Positions 46,430 through 59,841 of a DNA stretch of 64,000 bases are shown in pieces. A program made the position numbers and the translations under genes. The stretch is from Torreya grandis (Eukaryota; Streptophyta; Pinopsida; Cupressales; Taxaceae). Position 1 is the first letter of the stretch. Each line of letters starts with the position of its first letter. The notes beneath the pieces were generated by a model. That model saw only the letters and a program-made list of their open reading frames with translations. It was not told the origin of the DNA and did not search any database. The DNA lies in the NCBI GenBank assembly GCA_037957365.1, contig JARHVA010000081.1, positions 3,366,001 through 3,430,000 of the forward strand. Direction: 5' to 3'.

Positions 46430-48010
46430 GAACATATGAAAAACAAAACATATGGTTTTTCACTGCCGGGAGCATTTAAATGCACTTTATGAATAATGAG
46501 TCTTTAACAATATCTAAAATTATAGGGCGACTTTCAATGCTTGATGTAGTGAAGCACCTTAAGGGATTCTATCAACATTAGAATATTAACAACTTATAAA
46601 ATTTAAATGAAGAACCTAAGAACATTAATTGACAAGTACATATGACAATAATAGTTTCTGGTATGTGCATGAAAACATTTAGGGCTTGCATCCACACAAT
46701 AGTGAATGTTGCATTTTCCAACCCATGCTGTGTAGGGAAATAAAAATGCGACACAAAAATAAATCACACAATGACATAAATTAAGAAAACATCCAGGGCT
46801 TCCATTAAAATACCAATAAATTTGGATCTAGATGTTAATGTTATGTTGATGAAATTATTAGTTTGAGACCAAAACACATAAACATTTATTGGTATGTTAA
46901 TGAAATTATTATTCAATACGGATAGACAAAAACATTTACTGGTATGTTAATAAAATTATTATTTTAGATGAAATCATATAAACATTTAATGATATGTGAA
47001 TGAAAATCCTTATAGATTCCATCCACATATTAGTAAGTGTTATGTCTTCAACATGTCACATCATTCTATATGAATGACCCATATTAATTCAGAATAACAT
47101 ATCAACAAATTCCATGGTTTCCATCCACACAATAGAAAATGTTGAATGATTTATCAACAACAACGATAATAAAGAAAAGTTACAACTTATAAAAAGTAAA
47201 TGAATAACACAACAAACATTAATTGACAAGAACATATGAATGATATACCAAAAAAATTGGAGAAAGATGTGACTAAAAATATGATGATGATATGGGTTCG
47301 AAATTGAGTAATGTTTCATCCCTCCAACAAGAATCTTCCAACAAGGCAATTGAAGGTACAATAATAATAACAAGTATGGAGAAAATAAAAATAATACATC
47401 CATGGGGTCATTAACATGGAACATACCTCTATGTAACATTTCATCACTCTATTAACATACCAGTAAACATTTAGTCAGATATGAAGGCACGCTTAAAAAA
47501 TAATAAACATAAAATGCACAATAACAATAATTTTCATCCCTTCATTCAGCTAACTGAAATTCCTTTGTGAAACATTGTATGGTCGAGACTTTTGGGTAGG
47601 TTTCATAGCCATTTATGGGGAAAATGTTCATAAAAAAACATGGAGATATGATTGTTGGTGTAATGTTAAATCACTCATTTAACATACCAGTGAACATTTA
47701 CTCAAATGTAAAGGCACGCAAAAAAAATATGAACAAAGAAAGCATGCTAAGAAACCCAAGAACATAAAAGACACAACAAGAAAAAGGAACATACAAGGCA
47801 CAATAACCATAAAAACCATGAGAAACTATAAATAACCAATAATGTTTACTCGTGGCACGCATGATGACATTAACTTGCCACAATAATGGAGAAAAACCCA
47901 TCAAGCCATGTGGAAAATGGTGGTGGCTTCCAAAGTAATGACCCATGAATATTCCATCCTGAACTCAACCTAACAAAAATGCATATACAAATAACATGGT
48001 AGAGTGAATG
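46430..48010 (-). repeat. Dispersed repeat, copy B (inverted to 25.4-27.4 kb)
   Basis: Subrepeats with ACATACCAGTAAACATTTA at about 47455 and 47686 match the reverse complement of 25.9-27.3 kb over about 1.3 kb. Other shared blocks include GTGGCTTCCA..TAATGACCCATG near 47930. It abuts the 1.97-kb array on the right. A 116-residue minus frame (47439-47089) and an 82-residue one (47946-47698) are repeat-derived and not supported as genes. Confidence 0.75.
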
Positions 48011-48592
48011 GAAAACATGTGAATAATAGCTATATCAATCTACATTTAAAATGTTTATAATTCTAAACTTGAATGTAGAAAATGTTTTGGTTTGATAGAA
48101 AAAATAATAAAAGTCTACAAACTACATACTTATACCTTGAAACATGATCCTTTGAATATGTTGGTGTTTTATGTTGAAGTTGTGAACTAAGAATTTGACA
48201 TAGAGGGGAGGTTAGTCTAGTGTTAGTCTCATAAAATAAATGAAATGAACACACTAAGATCCTAACACCTCTAGCCTAGACACTAGGGAGAGTTTAGGTA
48301 ATAAAAACTAAATGAAAGCATAAAAGACATGCCTCTTTTACCTTCCTTAGGAGATTCAAATGGCTTTGTTGAATGGATTGCTCAACTTGTGTACCAAGAA
48401 GTATTTGACAATGGAGGTTGCTTGGCTCCTTCTCTCTTTGACACTTTGGTTTTGATGTTGCTTGGATTAAGATTTGAGCATGGTAACACCACTTGATAGG
48501 CATTATAACACTACATCAAAGAGTTTGTTAAAAATATTTGAGCATAACAACTTTTCACCAAAATAGCTTAGAAATGAATAAGCATGGCCTTG

Positions 48593-48600
48593 TATTTATA
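48593..48600 (-). promoter_or_regulatory. TATA box, array unit 1
   Basis: TATAAATA on minus in the context AGGCTATAAATACAAGGCCA. It is conserved in all six units. Confidence 0.55.
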
Positions 48601-50566
48601 GCCTTAGGAATTAACTCTCACACAAGGTGATTTAAGGTTGAGTTTAGGCTTGGAATGAGTTCAAACTAACCCTTAGTGAGTTAAAACTAACTCTAGTAAA
48701 GTTAATAATTGTCCAGTAATTATGATTTGTGAATTAATAGGCATGGATCTCAAATTGGATATTTTAGAATATTTTCAAAGACCTTCACAACTCATAGAGG
48801 CAATGATGAAAGGCTAGGATATTTAAAATTTTTAAATTTTCTTTTTTCGATATTCATTAATTTCAAATAGATAATTCAATAAGGCATTTAATTTTGTAAA
48901 ACTTGATAATTGACTTTTATTAGCCTTTTAGCACTTTTAAGATTTGATTTAAGTGTGCAAGTTCCCCACTTAATAGGTCCATAGGTCAAATTGACAATTG
49001 TGATGCCGCAAGGTGATTAGAGATGAATCTGTGAGAAGTTATTATTGTATATGGTAGGATACCCCAAATAGGGATGTCTCAACATGATTATGAGCTTTGA
49101 TGAATGATGCAAAAGTAAATTTGAGATTTTTAATGATTCCTAGTATTAATTTATAATGGTTGGTAGGAATGAATCTGAAGTCCAGTTAGAAGCCAGTTGT
49201 AACTAGTTTTAAATGTCTATAATTTGCCCCTTTTTGGAAAGATGTTACACGATATAGGCACAATAATGTCTTATCAAATAATGAAATAGCATGTTAAGAA
49301 GGCAAGAAGATAATGATCAAAGAAGAAGCTCTAAACAATGTTTAGGAAGCCTATAATGATGCCCCCTCGAGGAAGTGGCTGACACATATGATTGATGGAT
49401 GGTCCTTAAAAAAAGCAAGAAGAAAAATGAAATTAACCCATGGGTGAGATTAATTCAATTAAGATAATGCTTGAATGCATTGATTTAAAAATAATATTGA
49501 TTTTCTCAAGGGTGGTTATAATCAGTAAATAGGTTGAGACACTAATTGCCCAAAGGCAATTATAATCAGTGGCACAAACACATGCCCTAATTAGGGCAGA
49601 TGTGTCAAAATAATGATTTATCCATAGACGGTTATAATCATTAAGATCACCTAGATGGAATAGTGATTTTTAGTTGTGCCCCAATAGGGCATATAGGCAA
49701 GCATAACTCAAGGATATAATCCATCATACATATTAAAGATGAGCAAGCACAAACATAGATGCAATGATCTAATGACTAAAGAAGCCATAAACAACTAGGC
49801 ATATGAAGATGCACAAAGTGATGAAAGAGGTGATTAGAAGAATAAAGGATTAATCAATATCAATGATTTGGTCATACCTATCAATGTGGAGATTTTCATC
49901 CTTATTAGCATTAATACAACTAGAATGATCAAGGGGTTGATTTGATCAATATGGGTGGGAGGATTTACCAAGGTTGCCAAGGAAAAGTTTCTATGACTCC
50001 ATTACTTCTCCTAAAATGTTTAAAATTCTAAACTTGAATGTATAAAATGTTTTGGTTCGATAGAAAAACAAATAAAAGTCTACAAACTACATACTTATAC
50101 CTTGAAACCTAATCCTTTGACTATGTTGGTGTTTTAATGTTGAAGTTGTGAACTAAGAATTTGACATAAAGGGGAGGTTAGTCTCGTGTTAGTCTCATAA
50201 AATAAATGAAATGAACACAATAAGATCCTAACACCCCTAGCCTAGACACTAGGGAGAGTTTAGGTGATAAAAATTAAATGAAAGCATAAAAGACAAAACT
50301 CTTTTATGTTCCTTAGGAGATTCAAATGGCTTTGTTGAATGGCTTGTTCGGCTTCTGTATCAAAAAGTCTTTGACAGTGGAGGTTGTTTGGCTCCTTCTC
50401 TCTTTGACACCTTGGTTTTGATGTTGCTTGGATTAATATTTGAGCATGGTAACACCATTTTCTAGGCATTTAGGCATTATAACACTACATCAAAGAGATT
50501 GTTAAAAATATATGATCATAATAACTTTTCACCAAAATAGCTTAGAAATGAATAGGCACGGCCTTG

Positions 50567-50574
50567 TATTTATA
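50567..50574 (-). promoter_or_regulatory. TATA box, array unit 2
   Basis: TATAAATA on minus; flank varies by one base (CGCTATAAATACAAGGCC). Confidence 0.55.
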
Positions 50575-52540
50575 GCGTTAGGAATTAACTCTCACACAAG
50601 GTGAGTTAAGGTTGAGTTTAGGCTTGGAATGGGTTCAAAATAACCCTTAGTGAGTAAAAACTAACTCTAGTATAGTTAATAATTGTCCAGTAATTATGAT
50701 TTGCAATTAATAGGCATGGATCTCAAATTAGATATTTTAGAATATTTTGAAAGACCTTCACAACTCATAGAGGCAATGATGAAAGGCTAGGATATTTTAA
50801 ATTTATTAAATTTTATTTTTTAGATATTCATTAATTTCAAATAGATAATTAAATAAGGCATTTAATTTTTTTTTAACTTGCTAATTGACTTTTATTAGCC
50901 TTTTAGCTCTTTTAAGATTTGATTTAAGTGTGCAAGTGCCCCACTTAATAGATCCATAGATGAAATTGACAATTGTGATGCCATAAAGTGATTAGAGATG
51001 AATCTGCGAGAGGTTATTATTGTATATGGTAGGATACCCCAAATAGGGATGTCTCAACATGATTATGAGCTTTGATGAATGATGCACAAGTAAATTTGAG
51101 ATGTTTAATGATTCCTAGTATTAATTTATAATGGTTGGTAGGAATCGATCTGAAGTCCAGTTAGAAGCCAGTTGTAGCCAGTATTAAGTGTTTATAATTT
51201 GCCCCTGTTTAGAAAGAGGTTACAAGATATATGCACAATAATGTCTTATCAAATAATGAAATAGGATGTTAAGAAGGAAAGAATATAATGATTGAAGAAG
51301 AAGCTCCAAACAATGTTTAGGAAGCCTATAATGATGCCCCCTCGAGGGAGTGGCTGACACATACGATTGTGGATGGTCCTTAAAAAAATCAAGAAGAAGA
51401 ATGAAATTAACCCATGGGTGAGATTAATCCAATCAAGATAATGCTTGAATGCATTGTTTTAAAAATATTATTGATTTTCCCAAGGGTGGTTCTAATTAGT
51501 AAAAAGGTTGAGACACTAATTTTCCAAAGGCAGTTATAATCAGTGGCACAAACACATGCCCTAATTAAGGAAAATGAGTCAAAATAATGATTTATCCATA
51601 GATGGTTATAATCATTAAGATCACATAGATGGAATAGTGATTTTTAATTATGCCCAAATAGGGCATATAGGCAAGCATAACTAAAGGATATAATACATCA
51701 TACATATTAAAGATGAGCAAGCACAAATGTAGATGCAATGGTCTAATGACTAAAGAAGCCATAAACACCCAGGCATATGAGGATGCAGAAAGTGATGAAA
51801 GAGATGATTAGAAGAATAAAAGATTAATTAATGTTAATGATTTGGTCATACCTATCAATGTGGAGATGTTCATCCTTATTAACACTAATACAACTAGAAT
51901 GATCAAGGGGTTGATTTGATCAATATGGGTGGGAAGATTTACCAAGGTTACCAAGGAGAAATTTCCATGACTCCATTACTTCTCCTAAAATGTTTTTAAT
52001 TCTAAACTTAAACTTAGAAAATGTTTTGGTTCGATAGAAAAACAAACAAAAGTCTACAAACTACATACTTATACCTTAAAACATGATCCTTTGAATATGT
52101 TGGTGTTTTAATGTTGAAGTTGTGAACTAAGGATTTGACATAGAGGGGAGGTTAGTTTAGTGTTAGTCTCATAAAATAAATGAAATGAACACACTAAGAT
52201 CCTAACACCTCTAGCCTAGACACTAGGGAGAGTTTAGGTAATAAAAACTAAATGAAAGCATAAAAGACATAACTCTTTTACTTTCCTCAGGAGATTCAAA
52301 TGGATTTTTTGCATGGCTTGCTCGGCTTGTGTATCAAGAAGTATTTGACAATGGAGGTTTCTTAGCTCCTTCTCTCTTTGACACCTTGGTTTTGATGTTG
52401 CTTGTATTAAGATTTGAGCATGGTAACACCACTTGCTAGGCATTTAGGGATTATAACACTACATCAAAGAGCTTGTTAAAAATATTTGAGCATAATAAAT
52501 TTTAACCAAAATAGCATAGAAATGAATAGGCATGGCCTTG

Positions 52541-52548
52541 TATTTATA
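52541..52548 (-). promoter_or_regulatory. TATA box, array unit 3
   Basis: TATAAATA on minus, context AGCTATAAATACAAGGCC. Confidence 0.55.
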
Positions 52549-54507
52549 GCTTTAGGAATTAATTCTCACACAAGGTGAGTTATGGTTTAGTTTAGGCTTG
52601 GAATGGGTTCAAACTAACCCTTAGTGAGTAAAAACTAACTCTAGTATAGTTAATAATTGTTCAGTAATTATTATTTTTAATTAATAGGCATGGATCTCAA
52701 ATTAGATATTTTAGAATATTTTCAAAGACCTTCACAACCCATAGAGGCAATGATGAAAGGCTAGGATATTTTAAATTTTTAAAGTTTCTTTTTTAGATAT
52801 TTTTTAATTTCAAATGTATAATTCAATAAGGCATTTAATTTTGTTTAACTTGTGAATTGACTTTTATTATCTTGTTAATATTTGATTTAAGTGTGCAAGT
52901 GCCCCACTTAATAGGTCCATAGGTCAAACTGACAATTGTGATGTCGCAAGGTGATTAGAGATGAATCTGTGAGAGGTTATTATTGTATATGGTAGGATAC
53001 CCCAAATAGGGATGTCTCAACATGATTATGAGATTTTATGAATGATGCACAAGTAAATTTGATATGTTTAATGATTCCTAGTATTAATTTAAAATGGTTG
53101 GTAGGAATCGGTCTAAAGTCCAGTTAGAAACCAGTTGTAGCCAGTTTTGAGTGTCTATAATTTTTCCCTATTTTGAAAGGTGTTACAAGATATAGGCACA
53201 ATAATGTATAATCAAATAATGAAATAGGATGTTAAGAAGGAAAGAATATAATTATTGTAGAAGGAGCTCCAAACAATGTTTAGGAAGCCTATAATGATGC
53301 CCCCTTAAGGGAGTGGCTGACACATACGATTGATGAATGGTCCTTGAAAAAAACAAGAAGAAGAATGAAATTAACCCATGGGTGAGATTAATACAATCAA
53401 GATAATTCTTGAATGCATTTGTTTAAAAATAGTATTGATTTGCCCAAGGGTGGTTATACTCAGTAAAAAGGTTGAGACACTAATTCCCCAAAGGCAGTTA
53501 TAATCAGTGGCATAAACACATGCCCTAATTAGGGCAGATGAGTCCAAATAATGATTTATCCATAAATGGTTATAATCATTAAGATCACCTAGATGGAATA
53601 GCAATTTTTAGTTGTGCCCCAATAGGACATATAGGCAAACATAACTCAAGGATATAATCCATCATACATATTAAAGATGAGCAAGCACAAATGTAGATGC
53701 AATGGTCTAATGACTAAAGAAGCCATAAAAAACCAAGCATATGAGGATGCACAAAGTGATGAATATGATGATTATAAGAATAAAGGATTAATTAATGTTA
53801 ATGATTTGGTCATACCTATCAATGTGGAGATGTTCATCCTTATTAGCACTAATACAACTAGAATGATCAAGGGGTTGATTTGATCAATATGGGTGGGAGG
53901 ATTTACCAAGGTTACCAAGGAGAATTTTTTATGACTCCATTACTTCTCCTAAAATGTTTATAATTCTAAACTTGAATGTATAAAATGTTTTGGTTTGATA
54001 GAAAAACAAATAAAAGTCTACAAACTACATACTTATACCTTGAAACATGATCCTTTGAATATGTTGTTGTTTTTTTAATGTTGAAGTTGTGAACTAAGAG
54101 TTTGAAATAGAGAGAAGGTTAGTCTAGTGTTAGTCTAATAAAATAAAATAAATGAACACACTAAGATCCTAACACCTCTAGCTAAGACACTAGGGAGAGT
54201 TTAGGTAATAAAAACTAAATGAAAGCATAAAAGACATAACTCTTTTACTTTCTTTAGGAGATTCAAATGGCTTTGTTGAATGGCTCGCTCAGCTTGTGTA
54301 TCAATAAGTCTTTGAGAACTGAGGTTACTTGGCTCCTTCTTTCTTTGACACCTTGGTTTTGATGTTGCTTGGATTAAGATTTAAGCATGGTAACACCACT
54401 TGCTAGGCATTTAGGCATTATAACACTACATCAAAGAGCTTGTTAAAAATATTTGAGCATCATAAATTTTCATCAAAATAGCTTAGAAATGAATAGGCAC
54501 GACCTTG

Positions 54508-54515
54508 TATTTATA
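54508..54515 (-). promoter_or_regulatory. TATA box, array unit 4
   Basis: TATAAATA on minus. This is the unit whose 69-residue frame is closed by a TAA at codon 9 (54381-54383). Confidence 0.55.
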
Positions 54516-56477
54516 GCCTTAGGAATTAACTCTCACACAAGGTGAGTTATGGTTGAGTTTAGGCTTGGAATGGGTTCAAACTAACCCTTAGTGAGTAAAA
54601 ACTAACTCTAGTATAGTTAATAATTGTGCAGTAATTATGATTTACAATTAATAGGCATGGATCTAAAATTAGATATTTTAGAATATTTTCAAAGACCTTC
54701 ACAACTCATAGAGGCAATGATGAAAGGCTAGGATATTTTAAATTTTTAAATTTTCTTTTTTAGATATTCATTAATTTCAAATGGATAATTCAAAAAGGAA
54801 TTTAATTTTGTTTAACTTGATAATAGAGTTTTATTAGCCTTTTAGTTCTTTTAAGATTTGATTTAAGTGTGCAAGTGCCCCACTTAATAGGTCCATAGGT
54901 GAAATTGACAATTATGATGCCGCAAGGTGATTAGAGATGAATCTGTGAGAGGTTATTATTATATATGGTAGGATACCCCAAATAGGGATGTCTTAACATG
55001 ATTATGAGATTTGATGAATGATTCACAAGTAAATTTGAGATGTTTAATGATTCCTAGTATTAATTTATAATGGTTGGTAGGAATCGATTTGAAGTCCAGT
55101 TAGAAACCAGTTGTAGCTAGTTTTAAGTGTCTATAATTTTCTCTTATTTGGAAAGATGTTACAAGATATAGGCACAATAATGTCTTCTCAAATAATAAAA
55201 TATAATGTTAAGAAGGCAAGAAGATAATGATTGAAGAAGAAGCTCCAAACAATGTTTAGGAAGCCTATAATGATTCCCTCTCGAGGGAGTGGCCGACACA
55301 TACGATTGATGGATGGTCCTTAAAAAAATCAAGAAGAATAATGAAATTAACCCATGGGTGAGATTAATCTAATCAAGATAATGCTTGAATGCATTGATTT
55401 AAAAATATTATTGATTTTCCCAAGGGTGTTTATAATTAGTAAAAAGGTTGAGACACTAATTGCCTAAAGCCAGTTATAATCAGTGGCACAAGCACATGCC
55501 CTAAAGGACATATGAGTCAAAATAATGATTTATCCATAGATGGTTATAATCATTAAGATCACCTGAATGGAATAGTGATTTTTATTTGTGCTCCAATAGG
55601 GAATATAGGCAAGCATAACTCAAGGATATAATCCATATACATATTAAAGATGAGTAAGCACAAATGTAGATGCAATGGTCTAATGACTAAAGAAGCCATA
55701 AAAAACTAGGCACATGAGGATGCACAAAGTGATGAAAGAGATGATTATAAGAATAATGGATTAATCAATGTTAATGATTTGGTCATACCTATGAATGTGG
55801 AGATGTTCATCCTTATTAGCACTAATACAACTAGAATGATCAAGGGGTTGATTTGATCAATATGGGTGGGAGGATTTACCAAGGTTACCAAGGAGAAGTT
55901 TCTATGACTCCATTACTTCTCCTAAAATGTTTATAATTCTAAACCTGAATTTAGAAAATGTTTTGGTTTGATAGAAAAACAATTAAAAGTCTACACACTA
56001 CATACTTATACCTTGAAACATGATCCTTTGAATATGTTGGTGTTTTAATGTTGAAGTTTTGAACTAAGAATTTGACATAAAGGGGAGGTTAGTCTAGTGT
56101 CAGTCTCATAAAATAAATGAAGTGAACACACTAAGATCCTAACACCTCTAGCCTAGACACTAGGGAGAGTTTAGGTAATAAAAATTAAATAAAAGCATAA
56201 ATGACATAACTCTTTTAATTTCCTTAGGAGATTCAAATGGTTTTGTTGAAAGGCTTGTGCGGCTTGTGTATCAAGAAGTCTTTGACAATGGAGGTTGCTT
56301 GGCTCCTTCTCTCTTTGACACTTTGGTTTTGATGTTGCTTGGATTAAGATTTGAGCATGGTAACACCACTTGCTAGGCATTTAGGCATTATAACACTACA
56401 TCAAAGAGCTTGTTAAAAATATTTGAGCATAATAACTTTTCACCAAAATAGCTTAGAAATGAATAGGCATGGCCTTG

Positions 56478-56485
56478 TATTTATA
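56478..56485 (-). promoter_or_regulatory. TATA box, array unit 5
   Basis: TATAAATA on minus, context AGGCTATAAATACAAGGCC. Confidence 0.55.
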
Positions 56486-58431
56486 GCCTTAGGAATTAAC
56501 TCTCACACAAGGTGAGTTAAGGTTGAGTTTAGGCTTGGAATGGGTTCAAACTAACCCTTCGTGAGTTAAAACCAACTCTAGTATAGTTAATAATTGTCCA
56601 GTAATTATGATTTGCAATTAATTGGCATGGATCTCAAATTAGATATTTTAGAATATTTTCAAAGACCTTCACAACTAATAGAGGCAATGATGAAAGGCTA
56701 GGATATTTTAATTTTAATTTTAGATATTCATTAATTTGAAATGGATAATTCAATAAGGAATTTAATTTTGTTTAACTTGATAATTGAATTTTATTATCCT
56801 TTTAGATATTTTAAGATTTGATTTAAGTGTGCAAGTGCCCCAATTAATAGGTCCATAGGTCAAATTGATAATTGTGATGCCGCAAGGTGATTGGAGATGA
56901 ATTTATGAAAGTTTATTATTGTTTATAGTAGGATACCCCAAATAGGGATGTCTCAACATGATTATGAGATTTGATGAATGATGCATAAGTAAATTTGAGA
57001 TGTTTAATGATTCCTAGTATTAATTTATAATGGTTGGTAGGAATCAATCTGAAGTCCAGTTAGAAGCCAGTTGTTGCTAGTTTTGAGTGTCTATAATTTG
57101 CCCCTATTTAGAAAGATGTTACAAGATATATGCACAATAATGTCTTATCAAATAATGAAATAGGATGTTAATAAGGCAAGAAGATAATGATTGAAGAAAA
57201 AGCTCCAAACAATGTTTAGGAAGCCTATAATGATGCCCCTTCGAGGAGTGGCTGACATATACGATTGATGGATGGTCCTTAAATAAAACAAGAAGAAGAA
57301 TGAAATTAACCCATGGGTGAGATTAATCTAATCAAGATAATTCTTGAATGCATTGATTTAAAAATAGTATTGATTTGCCCAAGGGTGGTTATAATCAGTA
57401 AAAAGGTTGAGACACTAATTGCCCAAAGGCAGTTATAATCAGTGGCACAAACACATGCCCTAATTAGGGCAGATGAGTCAAAATAATGATTTATCCATAG
57501 ATGGTTATAATTATTAAGATCACCTGGATGGAATAGTGATTTTTAGTTGTGCCCCATTAGGGCATATAGGCAAGCATAACTCAAGGATATAATACATCAT
57601 ACATAATAAAGATGAGCAAGCACAAACTTAGATGCAATGGTCTAATGACTAAAGAATCCATAAACAACTAGGCACATGAGGATGCAGAAAGTGATGAAAG
57701 AGATGATTAGAATAATAAAGGATTAATCAATGTTAATGATTTGGTCATACCCATTAATGTTGAGATGTTCATCCTTATTAGCACTAATACAACGAGAATG
57801 ATCAAGGGGTTGATTTGATCAATATGGGTAGGAGGATTTACCAAGGTTACCAAGGAGAAGTTTCTATGAATCCATTACTTCTCTTGAAATGTTTATAATT
57901 CTAAACTTGAATGTAAAAAACATTTTGGTTTGATAGAAAAACAAATAAAAGTCTACAAAATACATACTTATACCTTGAAACATGATCCTTTGAATATGTT
58001 GGTGTTTTAATGTTGAAGTTGTGAACTAAGAATTTGACATAGAGGGGAGGTTAGTCTAGTGTTAGTCTCATAAAATAAATGAAATGAACACACTAAGATC
58101 CTAACACCTTGAGCCTAGACACTAGGGAGAGTTTAGGTAATAAAAACTACCTGAAAGCATAAAAGACATAACTGTTTTACTTTCCTTAGGAGATTCAAAT
58201 GGATTTGTTGAATGGCTTGCCCAGCATGTGTATCAAGAAGTCTTTGATAATGGAGGTTGCTTGGCTCCTTCTCTTTTTGACACCTTAGTTTTGATGTTGC
58301 TTGGATTAAGATTTGAGCATGGTAACACCACTTGCTAGGCATTATAACACTACATCAAAGAGCTTGTTAAAAATATTTGAGCATAATAACTTTTCACCAA
58401 AATAGCTTAGAAATGAATAGGCATGGCCTTG

Positions 58432-58439
58432 TATTTATA
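58432..58439 (-). promoter_or_regulatory. TATA box, array unit 6
   Basis: TATAAATA on minus, context CGCTATAAATACAAGGCC. Confidence 0.55.
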
Positions 58440-59841
58440 GCGTTAGGAGTTAACTCTCACACAAGGTGAGTTAAGGTTGAGTTTAGGCTTGGAATGGGTT
58501 CAAACTAACCCTTAGTGAGTTAAAACTAACTCTAGTATAGTTAATAATTTTCCAGTAATTATGATTTTTAATTAATAGGCATGGATATCAAATTAGATAT
58601 TTTAAAATATTTTCAAAGATCTTCACAACTCATAGAGGCATGATGAAAGGCTAGGATATTTTAAATTTTTATTTTTCTTTTTTAGATATTCATTAATTTC
58701 AAATGGATAATTCAATAAGGCATTTAATTTTGTTTAACTTGCTAATTGACTTTTATTATCCTTTTGGCTCTTTTAATATTTAATTTAAGTGTGAAAGTGC
58801 CCCACTTAATAGGTCCATAGGTCAAATTGACAATTGTGATGCCACAAGGTGATTAGAGATGAATCTGTGAGGTTATTATTGTATATGGTAGGATACCCCA
58901 AATAGGGATGTCTCAACATGATTATGAGCTTTGATGAATAATGCATAAGTAAATTTGAGATGTTTAATGATTCCTAGTATTAATTTATAATGGTTGGTAG
59001 GAATCGATCTAAAGTCCAGTTAGAAGCCAGTTGTAGCCAGTTTTAAGTGTCTATAATTTGCCCCTATTTGAAAAGATGTTACAAGATATAGGCACAATAA
59101 TGTTTTCTCAATTAATGAAATAGGACATTAAGAAGGAAAGAAGATAATGATTGAAGAAGAAGCTCCAAACAATGTTTAGGAAGCCTATAATGATGCCCCT
59201 TCGAGGGAGTGGCTGACACATACGATTGATGGATGGTCCTTAAATAAAATAAGAAGAAGAATGAAATTAACCCATGGGTGAGATTAATCCAATCAAGATA
59301 ATGCTTGAATGCATTGATTTAAAAATAGTATTTATTTTCCCAAGGGTGGTTATAATGAGTAAAAAGGTTGAAACACTAATTTCCCAAAGGCAGTTATAAT
59401 TAGTGGCACAAACACATGCCCTAATTAGGGTAGATGAGTCAAAATAATGATTTATCCATAGATGGTTATAATCATTAAGATCACCTGGATGGAATAGTTA
59501 TTTTTAGTTATGCCCCATTAGGGCATATAGGCAAGCATAACTCAAGGATATAATCCATCATACATATTAAAGATGAGCAAGCACAAACATAGATGCAATG
59601 GTCTAATGACTAAAGAAGCCATAAATAACTAGGCATATGAGGATGCACAAAGTGATGCAAGAGATGATTAGAAGAACAAAGGATTAATCAATGTTAATGA
59701 TTTGTTCATACCTATCAATGTGGAGATGTTCATCCTTATTATGACTAATCCAACTAGAATGATCAAGGGGTTGATTTGATCAATATGGGTGGGAGGATTT
59801 AACAAGGTTACCAAGGAGAAGTTTTTATGACTCCATTACTT

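Larger units (their letters stand above)
48048..59841 (-). repeat. Tandem array of six 1.97-kb units
   Basis: Units begin (AAATGTTTATAATTCTAAAC) at 48048, 50012, 51987, 53951, 55924 and 57887, and the last ends at CCATTACTT 59841. That is six whole units of 1954-1975 bases, about 93-95% alike by eye. Each holds, on minus, a GGCTATAAATACAAGGC TATA context about 100-110 bases upstream of a 69-residue frame; on plus, three or four GGTTATAATCAGT-like subrepeats; and near its right end a GGTTGATTTGATCAATATGGG stretch. No retrotransposon enzyme or PBS is present. The unit could derive from an LTR or promoter-bearing element, but its origin is unknown to me. Confidence 0.93.

Noticed and set aside
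25370..48010. The inverted dispersed repeats as terminal inverted repeats of one giant transposon
   Set aside because: The repeats are internally reiterated, have no sharp matching ends that I can see, and enclose unrelated LINE and LTR elements. I keep it only as a hypothesis in findings.
53677..53883. 68-residue plus frame in array unit 3 (MSKHKCRCNGLMTKEA..)
   Set aside because: It is closed by stops in the equivalent place of the other units and resembles no family I know.
48294..58342. A conserved 69-residue minus-strand frame (MPSKWCYHAQILIQATSK..) in five of six array units
   Set aside because: Differences between units are nearly all amino-acid changing and unit 4 has a stop at codon 9. 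This is what neutral drift of a recent duplication gives. I list the TATA boxes but not a gene.
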